Positions 1-12,973 of a stretch of DNA of 64,000 bases are shown piece by piece (position 1 is the first letter of the stretch; each line of letters opens with the position of its first letter). The notes below the pieces were generated by a model. That model was not told the DNA's origin. It did not search any database and saw nothing but the letters and a program-made list of their open reading frames with translations. The position numbers were made by a program, and so were the translations under genes. Source of the stretch: Watersipora subatra (taxonomy: Eukaryota > Bryozoa > Gymnolaemata > Cheilostomatida > Watersiporidae); NCBI RefSeq assembly GCF_963576615.1, contig NC_088715.1:55062690-55126689 (forward strand), given 5' to 3'.

Positions 1-3000
1 GGAAGTTCTCTGACCATCAATCTTTTGTTTCAAAGGCTTGTAACTTAAACTTTTTTACTGATTTAAATGGAAAAATATTTCAGTTTTACACACAATAATT
101 CTTGAGCTGAAAGAAATTGGTAATTGTACTTCTTTCAGGCTTTGAAAATACTTTAGACGAACAGAAATTTGGCATCTTGGTTATTTTGAAGTACATAATA
201 AGCACACCAACAGCCAAATTTCAACTCGGACAAAATTTTTGTTGAACTCGTATAGTGAAATAAGATTTTTATGGTGAGGTAAAAAAAATCATCATGATAC
301 ACTTAATAACAGAAACAATTGTATATTAGAGTAATTGTATCCTGAGGGTGCACTGTATTAACAGAAATTTTTATACATGTATTTAAACATCTCAGCATTC
401 TTTGAAATATTGTAGTATTCTAAATATAAAAATTACCAAATTACGAAGCAAAAATAATTTTGTTTATTGTAAATGTGACTTCGATATGGAGATAATCAAG
501 GACAAAATTTTAATATCTTGGTATAAATGCTGCAAAAACTATGTTCGACTAAAATTACTCATACTCAGTTTTGGTCAAATGGGTGCTTCAAAAGCAGGTA
601 ACAGCCTTTACTACAGCAAAGGTAGAAAATTTGTTTTTCAGCATAGTAAAATAATGTAACATTACCTAGAAATAAACATACCTGTATGTGTTTTTTTCAT
701 CTGTTTCTCAATGAACTGTTACATTTTTAAGTAATCTTTAACAAAATGTCTTAATCTAAATTTTTGGATGTAAATAATTAGGCACACATTTTTTAATGAT
801 TGGCCACAAAACAGAGTAAAAATTAAAATGCTAACTGTAGGTTGCTAATAAAAATATTATAGAAAAAGATACACAGAACACAGATTCAGTTGAAAATTAT
901 TTGGTATTTTGCAACTCAATAAATTTAAGTAAGGGTAAAGCTATTTGCTAGACTTTTGTCATGCATAAACCGTAAAACCATTTAACTACGTGTAGGTGAG
1001 ATGATGGTAGAATTTAGGTAAACTAAATTATAAGCACTCCAGGTTGAACTTTTTTAGCTTTAACCTAACTGTTGGTGTCACAAAGAACCGTATCTTCCAT
1101 TAAAATTCGTAACATTAAAAATATTGACCTGATTTCGAACAACAAATTGGTTTAGGTGGTGCTGAATGCTGATAAATAGAACCTTTGCTGTGTGAGATCA
1201 AATAAACTATTCCAAAAACCTAAAGATCTTAGTTTATATTTTGACCATTTTGAAAAAAAAAATTTTTTTTCTGCACTCATCCCAAATTTTAAATACACTA
1301 GGTCTGATCAAACCATTAGTCAAAGTTTAAAATTTACTAGCTTTTGAAGCGGAAATAATTTTGAACAATGCATTGTATTAAAGACAGAATGCTTACAAAT
1401 AAATGTTAAGTTTTATATAAAAATACATCAAAATACCGTGTAGCTCTAAGAAAAAAATTAAAAATAGTGGTGCATTTCTCACCAAGGTGTGTCGAGTGAT
1501 AATGGACCTGAAACATATTTTCTTTGTAGAGAACCATTTCAAATTGATCGATCTCAGTTGTTTTACTTTTTAAAGACCATTCCAGGAAGCGTCTTCCATC
1601 ATACTTTAGACTTGCATCATAAAGGTCGGTACTCGTACTAAAATATATGCAGTAGTGCTGACTAAACCCCGAATGAGCAATGATAACAAAAAATTGTGGT
1701 AATCTTTAGAGACCATGATTTTTTTAAATATTTCATAGTCAAACATACTTTCCACAAATGAAAAATGTATTATTTCAAGATCAACTGCACCTAACATATT
1801 TTTTTCTGTGTCAAATTTAATTTTTGGTGTTTCAAAGCGTATTATCATGGCCCTTAAATACATGTAGTTATTGGAAGAGTTTTTTTTGTTAAATGTACAA
1901 CTTATTCTGGGTGAGTAGTTTAGCAATCAAACCATATGAATGTAATGTTTGAAACTGAATGCAGCAGAACCACATTAGTTGTTCAATAATAAAAGAATGT
2001 GGCAGGAAGGAAAGTTTATTCCGAGAGGTAGTAAAGTTGATATAATATTAGTTTTTTACACAAATGAATGTGACAAACAGAGCAATACACCACGACCAGA
2101 GCCAGATAACAGCAACAAGGCTAACTGGCTGGCTACTCAACTGGCCTGTTGATTGAAGTACAATTTAGTCTAGCCTAATCGTGAGTGTCTTGGCTCCGCC
2201 TCATTAGATTTTATCAGAAGCTAAATCAGGTGGAAGGACAACCAGTCAGTTACCAGACAATTGAATAGTGACCAGCAAGTAGCCATACTGTCACTAAAGG
2301 GATTGAATAGCTACCAGCCCACAGAGGATGACCAGCCTTCCTCAAAGAAAAGAGAAAAGCCTAGCCCAAACGAATCAAGCATATGAAACAAAAATTAAGC
2401 AGAGCATGAGAAAGCCTCACTCAATGCAATTGTATGTAAGTACTCACTATTAACAGTGTTATGTTTTAGTTTCATACAAAACGACTTTATACTCAAACCA
2501 AGCATTCGGTTCTAGGCGAAGCTGTAAAGGGTTTGCGGCAGATCTTTTTCACAAAGTCCGGAATTAAAACACTAGGTTAGCAAACATCGTTTCTAGTTGT
2601 GTTTGCTCATAATCATGAAAGGTTTTCAAACATAATGATAGAAGTGATAACAAACTTTTTTTGCTCAAGTGTGATTTTGGATATTCTAATACTATTGAGA
2701 TTCAAAGTATTATTTCATTCTTTTTTTCTCTCTCTTTCTCTCTTTAAGTACCATGTCCGGTGAAGATTTTCATGGTTCCTCAACATTTTCTTTATCCACC
2801 ATTTTTTGGCAGGTTTTAACATTGGTTTGCCATTGACTTCTGTTAGCTGTATTTATTGAGACACAATCCTGAGCTAGCTGGTCTTTGGTTTACGCATGGG
2901 CTCTTCCACTTTTCATTGGGTGTCCGTTGTTGAAATTCTGTGGGTTTTATATTTACTCTCCTCATTTACACTAAAGTTTGTATAGAAGAGCTAGTTTAGT

Positions 3001-3164
3001 TGCCCACAACTTGGCCAGATTTAGCACAGAAAGAATTATGGTTAGATGCTTTTCAACCACCACCAATGAACCATATGTGGCTGGATGGAACCAATGATCT
3101 TTTGATCATAAGTAAGCAACCTAACCATTTAAATGCAGTGGACGCTGGGCAACAAACTTATTTC
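1..3164. other. AT-rich non-coding stretch, no gene recognised
   Basis: No convincing exon, RNA gene or transposon protein is seen here. A 106-codon minus-strand open frame at 1606-1926 has a vaguely fibronectin-III-like end but no convincing splice donor. Positions 2740-3150 hold an unrecognised stretch. The region lies downstream of the last receptor exon seen, so it is either the next intron or the gene's 3' side. Confidence 0.5.
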
Positions 3165-3496
3165 TGATATTATATTTTTATTGATTTGCTTATAATCACT
3201 CGTATCTTTTGTATTACTTTTTGTATATTTGTCATGTTTTTATTGAAAATTTATATATCTAATACTTTTTAACGCCTAAAGTTTGGCCGTAACTAAGTCA
3301 GCGTGTTAGCAACCATATTAATTGTTTTTGTTATACGGTTTCCTATTGATTCCATTATACTGTACATGGGAAAGTGTGTATATACAAAAAGTGCTCTCAC
3401 TAGAAGAGCAAAGTAGTCGTAGCTATACTACTATTAGGAATTCCTTTGAACAAAACCATCTTCACTTCATTTGCATTTTATGCAGCAACTATTGCA
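3165..3496 (+). repeat. Left LTR of decayed gypsy element
   Basis: Begins TGATATTAT and ends near ATTGCA. It aligns over its whole length, with substitutions and small indels, to 7838-8184; both share the block TTTGGCCGTAACTAAG and a TTTTATGCAGCAA tail. Confidence 0.7.
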
Positions 3497-5596
3497 AACT
3501 ACTGCAGCAACTACTGAGCAAAAACAGCCTCAGTAGAAGAAAACCGGAGTAGTACAGCAAACACTTGGCAAATAATCTGGCAAAGATAGCTTTACAGCTA
3601 TCCCCCTTTGGTGAAAAAACTTTTGCTTGAGGATAAACAGAAGGAGCTTCAGCCATTCTGAAAAAAGATTGGTGACTAGCGTTGCGCCTGCCATCCCCAC
3701 TTTGCTGCATATCTCGACATCATCAAAAGCCCGAGGATTCCGAGTCAGGTCAAAATTGTCTATGATGATCTTGCTCACTCATTGAGAAACTCGGCGCTTA
3801 CAAGAACCATGTTTTAAAAAGGGTATGGAGTGCAGACCGGAACACGAACGAACTAGCTGATATCATAGGACAATTTATCAGGCTAGATCGGAATGCAGAA
3901 CCAGCCTCCCCATTCAAATCGTCTCAGTATAATGACGATTGGCGACCAGAACACTTTACTAGCCCATTTAAAGAAGTCACAGCTGCCAATAGATGGGCTG
4001 AGGAAGACAGCGTACAGATTATCAGAGAGTCATTGAAAGGAAGGGTCGAGTCTTGCAGAAGGGCAGTCAGGGTGACAGTCATCTTTAAAGCCACTTGAGC
4101 CCATTTGGGATTATTTCTCTGGCGGGCTCAAGCAGAATTAAGCAGTCTAAAGGAATGAAACCTTGATTTTCTACGGTAACCTGAGATCAAGCGGCTAGTC
4201 CAGATATCATATGCCCTGCTGACCAAACCTTTTAAAAGCAACACTGTCAATGCGCAGTTATCAAGCTCCCCTAATCAATCTGCAGTACAGCGGGTCCTCC
4301 TAGCAGTGCCTACAGAAATTATAGCAGATGCAGTACGGGCTGGAAAAAATTGTCACCAGATCAAATCCGAAGAGAAACATACTCAGGGCAGGCCCATCTA
4401 AGCAGTGGTTAAAAGGTTAGATGGCTCAAAATTCAGTGCAGAATACAGTTCAGCATGCGATGTAAAACAACATACCTTGAAGTTACTTCAGGATGCCTTA
4501 AAACAGCTGGCGGATCAGGTAAAACCGTTGCAGAACAAGCAAACGGAGCTTCAAGAAGATAGGCCTACAATATGTTAAGGATGTGTGTGCATTAGACGCC
4601 TCCAAAAAGAATGCCCTTATTTAAAAGAAAAAGGTATCGGGAGGCAAAAACGTGACGGCAGTAGCACCAACTACTAGCTGCAATAAGGCCCCTGTAGTAA
4701 CCAGAAAGAAGCAGAACACAGATTATGTTTTAGCCAATGCCTCATTTAAATGAACCTATCTTAGGGAACTCGGCCTAACAAAAACCCTATTTCAAACAAC
4801 TCCCACAACTACTCAGAACACATTTCAGCTATTACACATAAAAGAAGCAGGCGAGCATAACTGTAAAAGAAGTGATATGCGTTATTTTTGTAAACCTCAA
4901 CGCCCTATCTCACAGAAAGCAGCCTCTTGCCACTTTCCAAAAAAACTAACTCAGGCACATTTCCTCCTTGCTTGAATGAAGTGGTCTCAGATGCTCCCAT
5001 TTAAAAGCATGGAACCTGCCAAAATACGCCTGCTGGGATGCCTCCACTCTACCAGTTACTTCCTTGCAGGAAAAACTGAGAGGTGAACAATGCAAGTATT
5101 GTTGAATACCGGCAGAACAACCAACTTGCTAAGAAAACAAGTGTTTGACCAACTTATTTGGGTGGTAAGAGATCAGTTAGAGAAGAGCAACATCTACTTG
5201 GCCTGCTTGCTGATCGGACAAGGTTGCCCTTTTATGGCATAACCTGGCTCCCTGTGAGTCTCCGTGAGGTGAAGACAGAATAAGTCTTCATAGTTAGCCA
5301 AATTATCAAAGATGTTATTCTGGGCATGCCTTCTTTACATCACATCAATGCTTGATAAAGTTCAAATGAATAAAATCTTGAATAATCTGAAAAAATTCTG
5401 AAAGAATCTTGAAAATCCTGAATAAAATCTAGGTGATTAAATACTTGGTGGTGCTAGCTAAAGCAAAAGTCGCAATTTGGTGTAGATTACCAACTCAGAA
5501 TTTCTTTTTACTTTGAACTCTAGTAAGGCACCCTAAAAGCCCGCATCTAGCAATGAGCCTGAATGAGCCTGGAGCAGACAAAAAGGTATTAGCTAA

Positions 5597-6600
5597 GTGC
5601 CTCTAATAAACCCAACAGCTCTTTTCTTTCTGTTGCGGAACCACCATAGCCACATACACCAGCGTGAAAGCGCCTCCTCCTATTACCGGTCTCGCCTCTT
5701 TCAAAGGGGCCCTGCCGGGCAGATCACTCAAGTAGAGGTCAAGCCGCGCATCCCTCAGCATTTCCAGGAATTGTATAATTTTGCAAAACCATCATGCCAG
5801 AACACTGGACAAGCCAGAAAACTGGCTACCATGTTGACTAAGTATGGGTCGGTTTTTAGCACCGGAGACAACGGTATGGGTAGAACTTCACTTGTGGAGC
5901 ACTCCATACCAAAGAAAAATGGAGCACAACCTATCCGTCAGCCCTCTCACCTCTTGGAACCTGAGAACGAGGCAAAGGCCAAAAGACAGGTGCAAGACCT
6001 GTTGGCCAGAGAGTTAATTGAGCCAGCTGACGGAGCGTGGAGCTCACCTACATGTATTGTGTTGGTAAATAAAAATGATAAAAAATGGCAGTTTTGTGTG
6101 AATTACCAAACATTCAATGCCTTTCCTTTTGCCAGACTAGATGACAGACTGCACGCTTTAGCCAGAAGCTGATAATTTAGTACTGTCAATCTTGTCAGCA
6201 AATACTGGCAAGTTCTGCTGGACAAAGATGCCAGGGAAAAATCAGCATTCGCTACTCGCTCAGGATTGTGAAAGTGAAGATTCCTATCCTTTGAACTGAC
6301 ATCCGCTCCAGCCACATTTCAGCAAATGATGGGAAGTGTGTTACGTGGGCTTTATTAACATACCTTGCTATTGTATGCAAACGACGTAACTGACTTTGTG
6401 CCTGACTTTTAGACTCGCCACCTGCAGCTGGAAGAAGTGTTTCAATGGCTACAGCAAGCCGAACTCAAACTCAAGCTAACAAAGTGTAAACTGTTTCAGT
6501 CCTATGCTTCAGTACTTTGGTCACATAGTAAGTAGCAAAGGTTTCAGCACAGTTTCAGTCAAACTGGAAGTGATTGAGCGGTAGCCCATTCAGCGTGGAG
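5597..6600 (+). pseudogene. gypsy reverse transcriptase remnant
   Basis: Resembles the start of a Ty3/gypsy reverse transcriptase. The open part (5597-6172) holds a motif order typical of the family: a 'H.IP..NGAQPIRQ' region, 'ELIEPADGAWSSP', and a 'KWQFCVNYQ' strand. After the stop near 6170 the match continues in shifting frames, including a YANDV remnant (about 6375) where the catalytic Y-x-D-D box should be. The active-site aspartates are thus not intact. The enzyme would have copied element RNA into DNA; this copy cannot. Confidence 0.8.
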
Positions 6601-6929
6601 TCTGGAAGCTGCAAAACTTTCTGAGTTTGCCGCAATTGCGAGGCCCCTTCACCAGCTTGTAAGAAAGGAAGAACTCTGATGATGGACGAGCAGAAAGCAG
6701 TTAGCATTCGACACATTCTGCCATGGCTTCTCTATAGACCCCGTGCCGGGTTATCTCAATTCGGGAAGCACGTAAAACCTAGACATTCATGCCAGCAGGT
6801 GCGGCATTAGAGCTATGCTGTCACAACAACAGGACAAATAAGAAATTTTAAATGCTTATTACAACAAAACATTCATCCCCTCATAACGCAATTACTGGGT
6901 GACACGTAGAGAGCTATTGGCAATGGTCA

Positions 6930-7185
6930 AAAGCGGTAAAACATAAATGTCCATACTTATCAAAACAGGAGTTTTGGCTTCCCACAGACCATGCTTCCCT
7001 GCAATGGCTCCGCCACAGGAAGAAATCCTCTCACCAGGTGGTGCACTGGCTAGAGGTGTTAGCCGAGTTCAGGTACATGCTGGAGCACTGTGCAAGACTG
7101 AAGCACAGTATTGCAGATTATTTAAGCCAACCCGCCTGCAAGGACTGTCAGCAGTGTGCCCAAATAGAGCACCACAATAGGAGTT
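6930..7185 (+). pseudogene. gypsy RNase H remnant
   Basis: One frame from about 6972 reads a 'PTDHASLQWL' motif, then 'VVHWLEVLAEF' and a 'HSIADYLSQPACKDC' tail. These are hallmarks of the Ty3/gypsy RNase H domain and the linker after it. The upstream part of the domain is frameshifted. It follows the reverse transcriptase remnant as expected. Confidence 0.75.
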
Positions 7186-7837
7186 AACTTGGCTGTAGTT
7201 GGACCAAGAAGACCAGGAGGGGACTAGATTGGTAGGAGAAGCCATGCTCCGTTAGGGATTTTCAAGCTCGCGTGCAAGCTGGCTAGTCAATTGTGCGACC
7301 TTCTGTCTCAACTGTGACAGCCAAAGTCAACTCGGAGCCAGTCAAGGCCATCCTGAAATTACTTGACATTCACTTGACATTAATTACTCACCATGAAAAC
7401 CACGTAAAAACTAGGCTGAAGTCACCAAGACCACATGCGAGATGACTAGTCAGAAGGGCTGGCACCCTGCCTCTAAGAGAGCAAAGGCTAGCTCAAAGCA
7501 TCCGAGGCATTGGCCCTGTTAACAAACCAGTTGGCTCAGCTACAGAGTTAAGGCAATATTGCTGTAGCAATAATAAATCAAGTGATTCTGAGCCACAGTT
7601 AAATGTCTATGGGGCAATAAGAATTGAAGAGCCAGGAGCTCAGGATTCTGCATAGCACAAGGGATTTCCTGAGAATCAGGCAGAATGGCGTGATGGAAGG
7701 CAGAGTTGCCCCTCAAGATCAACCCCATTGGTGTGATGTGTGCCCACCAGCCATGAGAGAGTCGGTTACCTGGCAGACACACGTCATGACCCATTCTGGT
7801 GAGGGCAAACTGGCAAGCCGCCTCTAGCTGGCATAGC

Positions 7838-8184
7838 TGACATTATATTCCTATATCTCCACATATAATTACTCATATATTTTGCATTTTTTTCCGTATA
7901 CTGTTTCTGTCTTTATTATACGTTTATATCGCTAATACTTTTTAATGCTTATAGTTTGGCCGTAACTAAGCCAACGTGTTAGGAAAATACTTAATTATTT
8001 TTCTCATAGGTTTCCTATTAGTCCGATTATATGAGACGCAGGGAGAGGGAGAATGCAGATGCATAGGGAATGCTCTCGCTAAGAGAGCAGAGTAGTCATA
8101 GTTATGCTGCTAATGGGAGCTTCTTTAAATAAAACAAGCAAAACCATTTTCACTTCTCTTGAATTTTATGCAGCAATTCTTGCA
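7838..8184 (+). repeat. Right LTR of decayed gypsy element
   Basis: Begins TGACATTAT and ends at TTCTTGCA. It is the diverged partner of 3165-3496 and marks the end of the element. The following 800 bases up to the receptor exon are AT-rich and show nothing recognisable. Confidence 0.7.
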
Positions 8185-8985
8185 CTCTAGATCTTGCCTG
8201 AGTAAAAACTGGCAGAATATTTTAAAGAACTTTGGCTGCTTAGATATTTTATAACCATTATTATTTTATGGATGAAATAAGTAACACATTCAATGCGTTA
8301 AACCAATTAACACTGACAGATGCCTATTTAAAGAATTATAAGGATGCAAATGCAAACACTGCAAAAATAATTGTCGTTTGGTAACATATTAATCAAAACT
8401 CAAATATGCAATAAAAGTGAGGACATTTTTACTAACCAGCAAAATAGATATTAATAAAAGCTATCAGTTAAAAACAGCCAGGTTATTAAATTAAAATATA
8501 TTTGGACTATTATATACTTTGATTTGCCATGTGTATTCTAAAAATTGTATTGCATAGTACATGTACTGGCCTTCTGTATCCAACTTGTATTACACTGGTA
8601 TTGAACTTGTTTATTGAGTTGTGCTAATTATCTGTATTAAATTTGTATTGAACTTGTAAGCAACATTTAAACTTTTTAAAATTTTTATTGAACCAATTAT
8701 TTGAACCTGTATTAGAAATTTACTATAGTTGAAATGAATGTGTCTACTGAACTTGCTCTGAGAATACATTGAGCTAACCAGCAAACGGAAGCTACTATTG
8801 AGAACCTGAGTTAAAAGTAAATGAAGCCAAATTAAAACTATTTTTTAAAATCAGTGCGAAAACATGCATAGATTAATTATAGCTAAATTTTGCAAGATTT
8901 GTTTTTGAACTGGAAGTCTTCCTAGAATAGGTTTTAAACATGAATTGACCAAAAATGCTACAGTTTAATTCATAAAAAAGGTTAC

Positions 8986-9119
8986 CGAAATTTACACCGT
9001 AGTGGTCCACAGGTGACACAGGCTTTGGCTTCTTCGATGAGGAAAGTGTTGATTGGGCATGAACCAACACAGTATTTTCTGAGGCGGTTTTTCTGGCAAG
9101 TCTCACATGAATTAGCTGT
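8986..9119 (-). CDS. Receptor exon: furin-like cysteine-rich repeat (region IV)
   Basis: A 134-nt exon. The acceptor is an AG after a TTTT run (9121-9120); the donor is GTAACC (8985-8980). It begins in phase 0, matching the end of the exon at 18100-18284, and ends two bases into a codon. The 44 codons encode a furin-like repeat with cysteines spaced SCETCQKNR, KYCVGSC, ACVTCGPLRC. In EGFR-type receptors this lies in ectodomain region IV, between the second L domain and the membrane. A different frame is open over the same stretch on the minus strand, but only this one fits the cysteine pattern and phase. It is the last receptor exon I could find on this side. Confidence 0.75.
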
Positions 9120-9361
9120 CTAAAATTACTTATAAATCTGAGCGAATCTACAAGTATTTGTAATTTTAAAAACAACAGCTTAAAACTAGATCATAAGATT
9201 TAAATTTAGGAATTTAAAGATTATAGAAGTTGCTGATGTGCCAAACATGCACTTCTCTCAAAATTTAGCGCAAATGCTCATTTGAATATAATTTTTAATT
9301 TATCCAATTAGAAAATTCAAACTGGCTTTATAGATAAGAAATTTCATGTGCCAAGGTTCAT

Positions 9362-9531
9362 ATATATACATGTATATATTTACTTGATGTATAGTATATA
9401 TATACACATATATATTGCACATCAAGTATAATATATATATTATATATATTTACTGTATATATACTATATATATGTATATATACATATTTATATATACATG
9501 TATATATATACAGTATATATATATAAATTGT
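9362..9531. repeat. AT/ATGT microsatellite
   Basis: Imperfect TA and TATG/TACA repeats. It directly abuts the 3' end of the LINE that begins at 9532. Confidence 0.85.
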
Positions 9532-10859
9532 TTCCTCACTCCGGTTAACCCGTATGGTGTTAATTTCTGCTCTAACTCGGGTCTCCTACCAGAGACCTGG
9601 GAGTTTGAGCACTTCCCTCAAGATCATAGCTGTTTCCAAAAGCACACTTTTCTGCAACTTACTTGAGTTGATTGTTGTTGGTATTTGGGCAAGCCACATT
9701 TTATGTGCCGGTGTTATTGCGCCCAGTGCCCCAATGACTATTAGGACTACACTTGTTTTTACAACCCAGCATTTTTCAATCTGTTCTCCTAGAGGGAGTT
9801 ATTTCTCTACCTTTCCTTTTTCTTTGCTGGCTATATTGTAGTCATTGGGTACTGCTATATCTATCATAGTAGAGCTCTTGTTCTCCTTGTCCATCACCAC
9901 TATATCTGGTTGTTTTGCTAGGACATGCTGGTCAATCCAGATATAGAAGTTCCAGAGGATCTTAGTGCGGTCACTTTCATTGACCTTACCAGGAGCTTCC
10001 CACCAGTGTTGTAGTTTATTAAGGCCATACTCATCACATAGACTTCTATACACAACACCTGCGACATGATTATGCCGCTCAGTGTATGCGTTTCTGGTTA
10101 GCTGCTTGCATTAACTGATGATGTGTTGGATGGTCTCAGGTGCATCTTTGCACAGCCTGCATCTAGGACCGTCTATAGTGTGATAGGTTTTTGTTTAGAA
10201 TTGCTTTGTTGGGAGCACTTGTTACTGGGCTGCCATGATTAGCAACTCTGCATTGGACATTAGGTTTCCTTTGTTCAGCCACATATATGTCTGGTGAAGA
10301 TCGCCAACCTTAGATATTTGTCAGTGGTAAGCACCATGAAGAGGTTTCATGTGCCAGTCAATTTCCCCATCATCAGGGCGAAGCTCCATTGTCAGAGCAG
10401 CCAATCGAATTTCAGCTAGCAACTTATCTGAAGTGGCCAGGGAGGCTGTATAGACTTTGATGCATTGTTCCTCCTTTTTCACTGTCTGCTGTACACTTTG
10501 GAGTCACTTACCGCCATCTTTCCTATCGAGATACAATGTAGTAGTATCAGACTTTTGGTGGAGTGCTCCATGCATGGTCAGCAGTGTACGAGTTGCTATA
10601 TCTGTTTCCTAGATGGCTTCCTCGGCCCACTTTATTATGCCTGCTGGATATCTTATTATTGGCAGTGCGTAAGTATTTATAGCCATGACTTGGTTCTTGG
10701 CATTGAGCTGGCTTTGTAGGACTTGCCGAAGGTGTTTCTTGTATTCGGTAATGGCTTTGTGACGTACGTCGGCTTTGTGGTTGATGTTGCATTGCATAAT
10801 ACCCCAATATTTGTACAATTCTTCTATATCTTAGATTGTACCATTTGGCATTCTTAGGC

Positions 10860-11618
10860 CAACTGTGAGCATAGAATGGTTTTTCTTAAGAATTAACTTC
10901 CACATTTCTCAATACCAAATGCCATTCCGATGTCCTTCCTGTATATCTGAGTGAGGTGTATTAGCAAATCAATGTCCCTTTCTTTGTTAGCGTTCAGCTT
11001 GATGTCATCCATGTAGAAGAAGTGGTTTGTCTCGGTGCCAATCTTAAACTAGTACCCATATTGAGTCTTCTCCAGCATATTGCTTAAAGGGTTTAGGCAT
11101 ATGCAGAAGAGCAGCGGTGATAAGGAGTCACCTTGATAGATGCCGCGCTTAATTTTTACACCCGCCAGCCTTTTGCCATTAGCCTCCAGTTCCGTCTTTC
11201 ATTTGGTCATTGACATCTTTATGAATGCCACAAGAGCAGGGTGAACATTGTACATACTGAGGCACTCAAATATCCAACTATTGGGAATTGAGTCATAGGC
11301 CTTTTTGTAGCCAATCCAAGCCATGGCAAAATTGGTATGTCTTTTCCTGTTGTCTTGACAGACCGTCCGATCTACCGGCAACTGATGTTTGGCTCCTCGG
11401 GTGTTGCGCCCAATCCGTCTCTGAGCACTAGTCATTTAATGACTCATTTGCTCTTCCAGTTTGTCTTCAGCTATTCCTGAAAGCAGTTTCCAGGTGGTGG
11501 GCAAGCACGTTATTGGTCGATAGTTTTTGGGAATCGGCCCCTGCTTTGCATCTTTTATCAGAAGTGCAGTTCGTCCTTTAGTCAGCCATTCTGGATAGTC
11601 CCTTGTTCTATTGGGCAT
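10860..11618 (-). pseudogene. LINE reverse transcriptase remnant
   Basis: Carries non-LTR reverse transcriptase motifs: 'PKNYRPITCLPTTWKL' (motif 1), 'GYKKAYDSIPNSW' (catalytic first Asp region), 'GIYQGDSLSPLLFCI' (motif 4) and 'YMDDIKL' (catalytic Asp-Asp). A TAA stop at about 11436-11438 and another near 11199 break the frame. The related copy at 35497-37352 reads the same motifs on the plus strand. This enzyme would prime cDNA synthesis on nicked target DNA; this copy is inactive. Confidence 0.85.
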
Positions 11619-11728
11619 CCCATCTGCTTAACCATTCTAGTGTGAAGTGATGTCGATTTCTTCAGCCATAAGGCTTGAATCATGTCATGGCAAGGTGCTT
11701 CCCATTTCTTCATACGCTACACTCTGCA

Positions 11729-12847
11729 CTAGATGTCTACTTTGCTGATGGTGAATTTTTGCTGAGCCACAGTGTGTTGGTGGCTCTCTCTAAGCCTCTC
11801 CAACCAACTTGCAGAGGTGTTATCAGTAGTCTCTTTCTCCCAGATGTCATTCCAGAACTTTGAAGTGCAGGATCGGGGAGGATCTGAAATTGGCCTCTGC
11901 AGTTCACCTTTAAACTGAGAATACTCTCTAGATGGATTATTGATGAACAGTTTGTTCATTCTCTTGTTATCCTGCTCTTTGGTGTATCGCTTCAGTCGTG
12001 CCGAGAGTGCTACTAGCTGCTGTTTGCCAGATTCTAGAGCTTCTATTGTGGCTTCCCTTTTTGAACGCTCCAAACTGTGGTTAGATCTCTCACTGAACCA
12101 ACTAACTTTCTTGGGCAAGTCCTTGATCTTATTTTGTAACCTCAGCTGCCAGGATGGAATGACTTGAAGCTTTGTTGGCAGTGGCTTAATACCCATCTCC
12201 TCCAAGATGAAGGTTGCTGTACTGTAGATTAGGGCATTAGTCTCACTGATCGATCCAGTTGAGATCGACTCCAGTGCCAAGCTAATGTCTTCTAACAGCT
12301 TCTTAGGTATGGCTTTGCTAACTTTCCGTAGTGGTACCCTGCTTCCATAATCATTAGCAGCAGGCATCTTGTTGATGATATTTTCCGCAAGCTCTTTCAC
12401 CTTTGGGTCAAGGTCAAAGTGCATGTTTTCTTCAACCCGTGAGTCAACACAAGATTGTGTACGTGTGACGGTGTGTGTTGATATGCACTCCTCGTTGGTC
12501 GAGGTTACTTGGGTGAACTGTTCCCTAATTTCATCTACGTCAAGTTCCGATATGAGGTGCCGCTTGATTATGTTACTCCTCTGAGCTACAAGTTGCTTAC
12601 CGATTAGTGGCAATTCAGGCCACATGTTTGTCCACAGTTGACACATCCTTTCCATGTAGCCCCACTTTTGAGGTTCACTCATAAAGTAGCACTGCATGAG
12701 GTCCGTGTTATCAGTTCGAGTCCATTTCAGCCGTTTTGAACAAGTAGCCCAATTTTCATCGCCTTGTCCTGGTTCAGTTACAAGCAGCACGGACCCTGTT
12801 TGGCCGGGCAACGTCCGAGCCAGCATGGTTTTGGTTATTTCACTCAT
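11729..12847 (-). pseudogene. LINE N-terminal open frame (372 codons)
   Basis: The longest open part of the dead LINE, starting at an ATG close to the 5' end. It is hydrophilic and rich in charged residues, ending in a Lys/Arg-rich stretch ('RLKRYTKEQDNKRMNKLF'). No named domain is recognised. By position it is the region before the reverse transcriptase in this LINE family. The frame ends at a stop just before the RT; other copies in the window do not cover this part, so I cannot say whether that stop is native. Confidence 0.65.
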
Positions 12848-12904
12848 TATAGAGTTTGTAGATATGATACAAGCAAGGGTCTTGTCTTGGGACCGCCAGA
12901 AGGG

Positions 12905-12973
12905 TGCTGTTGTTGGGGTTTTAACCTAGGACCTAATGATCACTGTGCTGATACCTTACCAACTGCGCTATTT

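Larger units (their letters stand above)
3165..8184 (+). mobile_element. Decayed Ty3/gypsy LTR retrotransposon
   Basis: An old LTR retrotransposon copy. Two diverged direct repeats (3165-3496 and 7838-8184) bracket gag-like, reverse transcriptase and RNase H remnants in the expected order on the plus strand. Many frameshifts and stops break every frame, and no integrase was recognised between RNase H and the right LTR. It lies downstream of the last receptor exon seen. LTR divergence is clearly greater than in the two young elements of this window, so insertion is old. Confidence 0.8.
9532..12860 (-). mobile_element. LINE with R4/Dong/R2-like endonuclease region, dead copy
   Basis: A non-LTR retrotransposon copy about 3.3 kb long on the minus strand. 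From 5' to 3' it has a long N-terminal open frame (12847-11729), a reverse transcriptase (about 11620-10860) and a C-terminal region with a 'QPDIVV.D..' block followed by an 'IDIAVPNDYNIASKE' stretch (10053-9799). That block resembles the restriction-like endonuclease region of R2/R4/NeSL-type LINEs. In-frame stops and frameshifts break the reading frame. The 3' tail (9532-9720) recurs at 18541-18717, 19400-19605 and 37130-37352, so the family has several copies in this window. It lies in the receptor intron between 9120 and 18099. Confidence 0.85.

Noticed and set aside
402-659. 85-codon plus-strand frame
   Set aside because: No motif, AT-rich composition, no splice or promoter support.
1606-1926. 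106-codon minus-strand frame as a fibronectin-III-like receptor exon
   Set aside because: Only a faint 'GLVSTTAYILVRV' resemblance, no convincing donor, and ErbB receptors lack FnIII at this place.
2040-2140. Hydrophobic minus-strand stretch that could pass for a receptor transmembrane segment
   Set aside because: Short, no splice borders in the needed phase, and no charged stop-transfer segment or kinase follows.
8873-9175. 100-codon minus-strand open frame
   Set aside because: The furin-like cysteine pattern lies in another frame over the same bases, which also fits splice phase; the open frame is a shadow.
9415-9841. Plus-strand frames over the LINE 3' end
   Set aside because: Antisense of the LINE endonuclease region and microsatellite; the minus frame has the conserved blocks.
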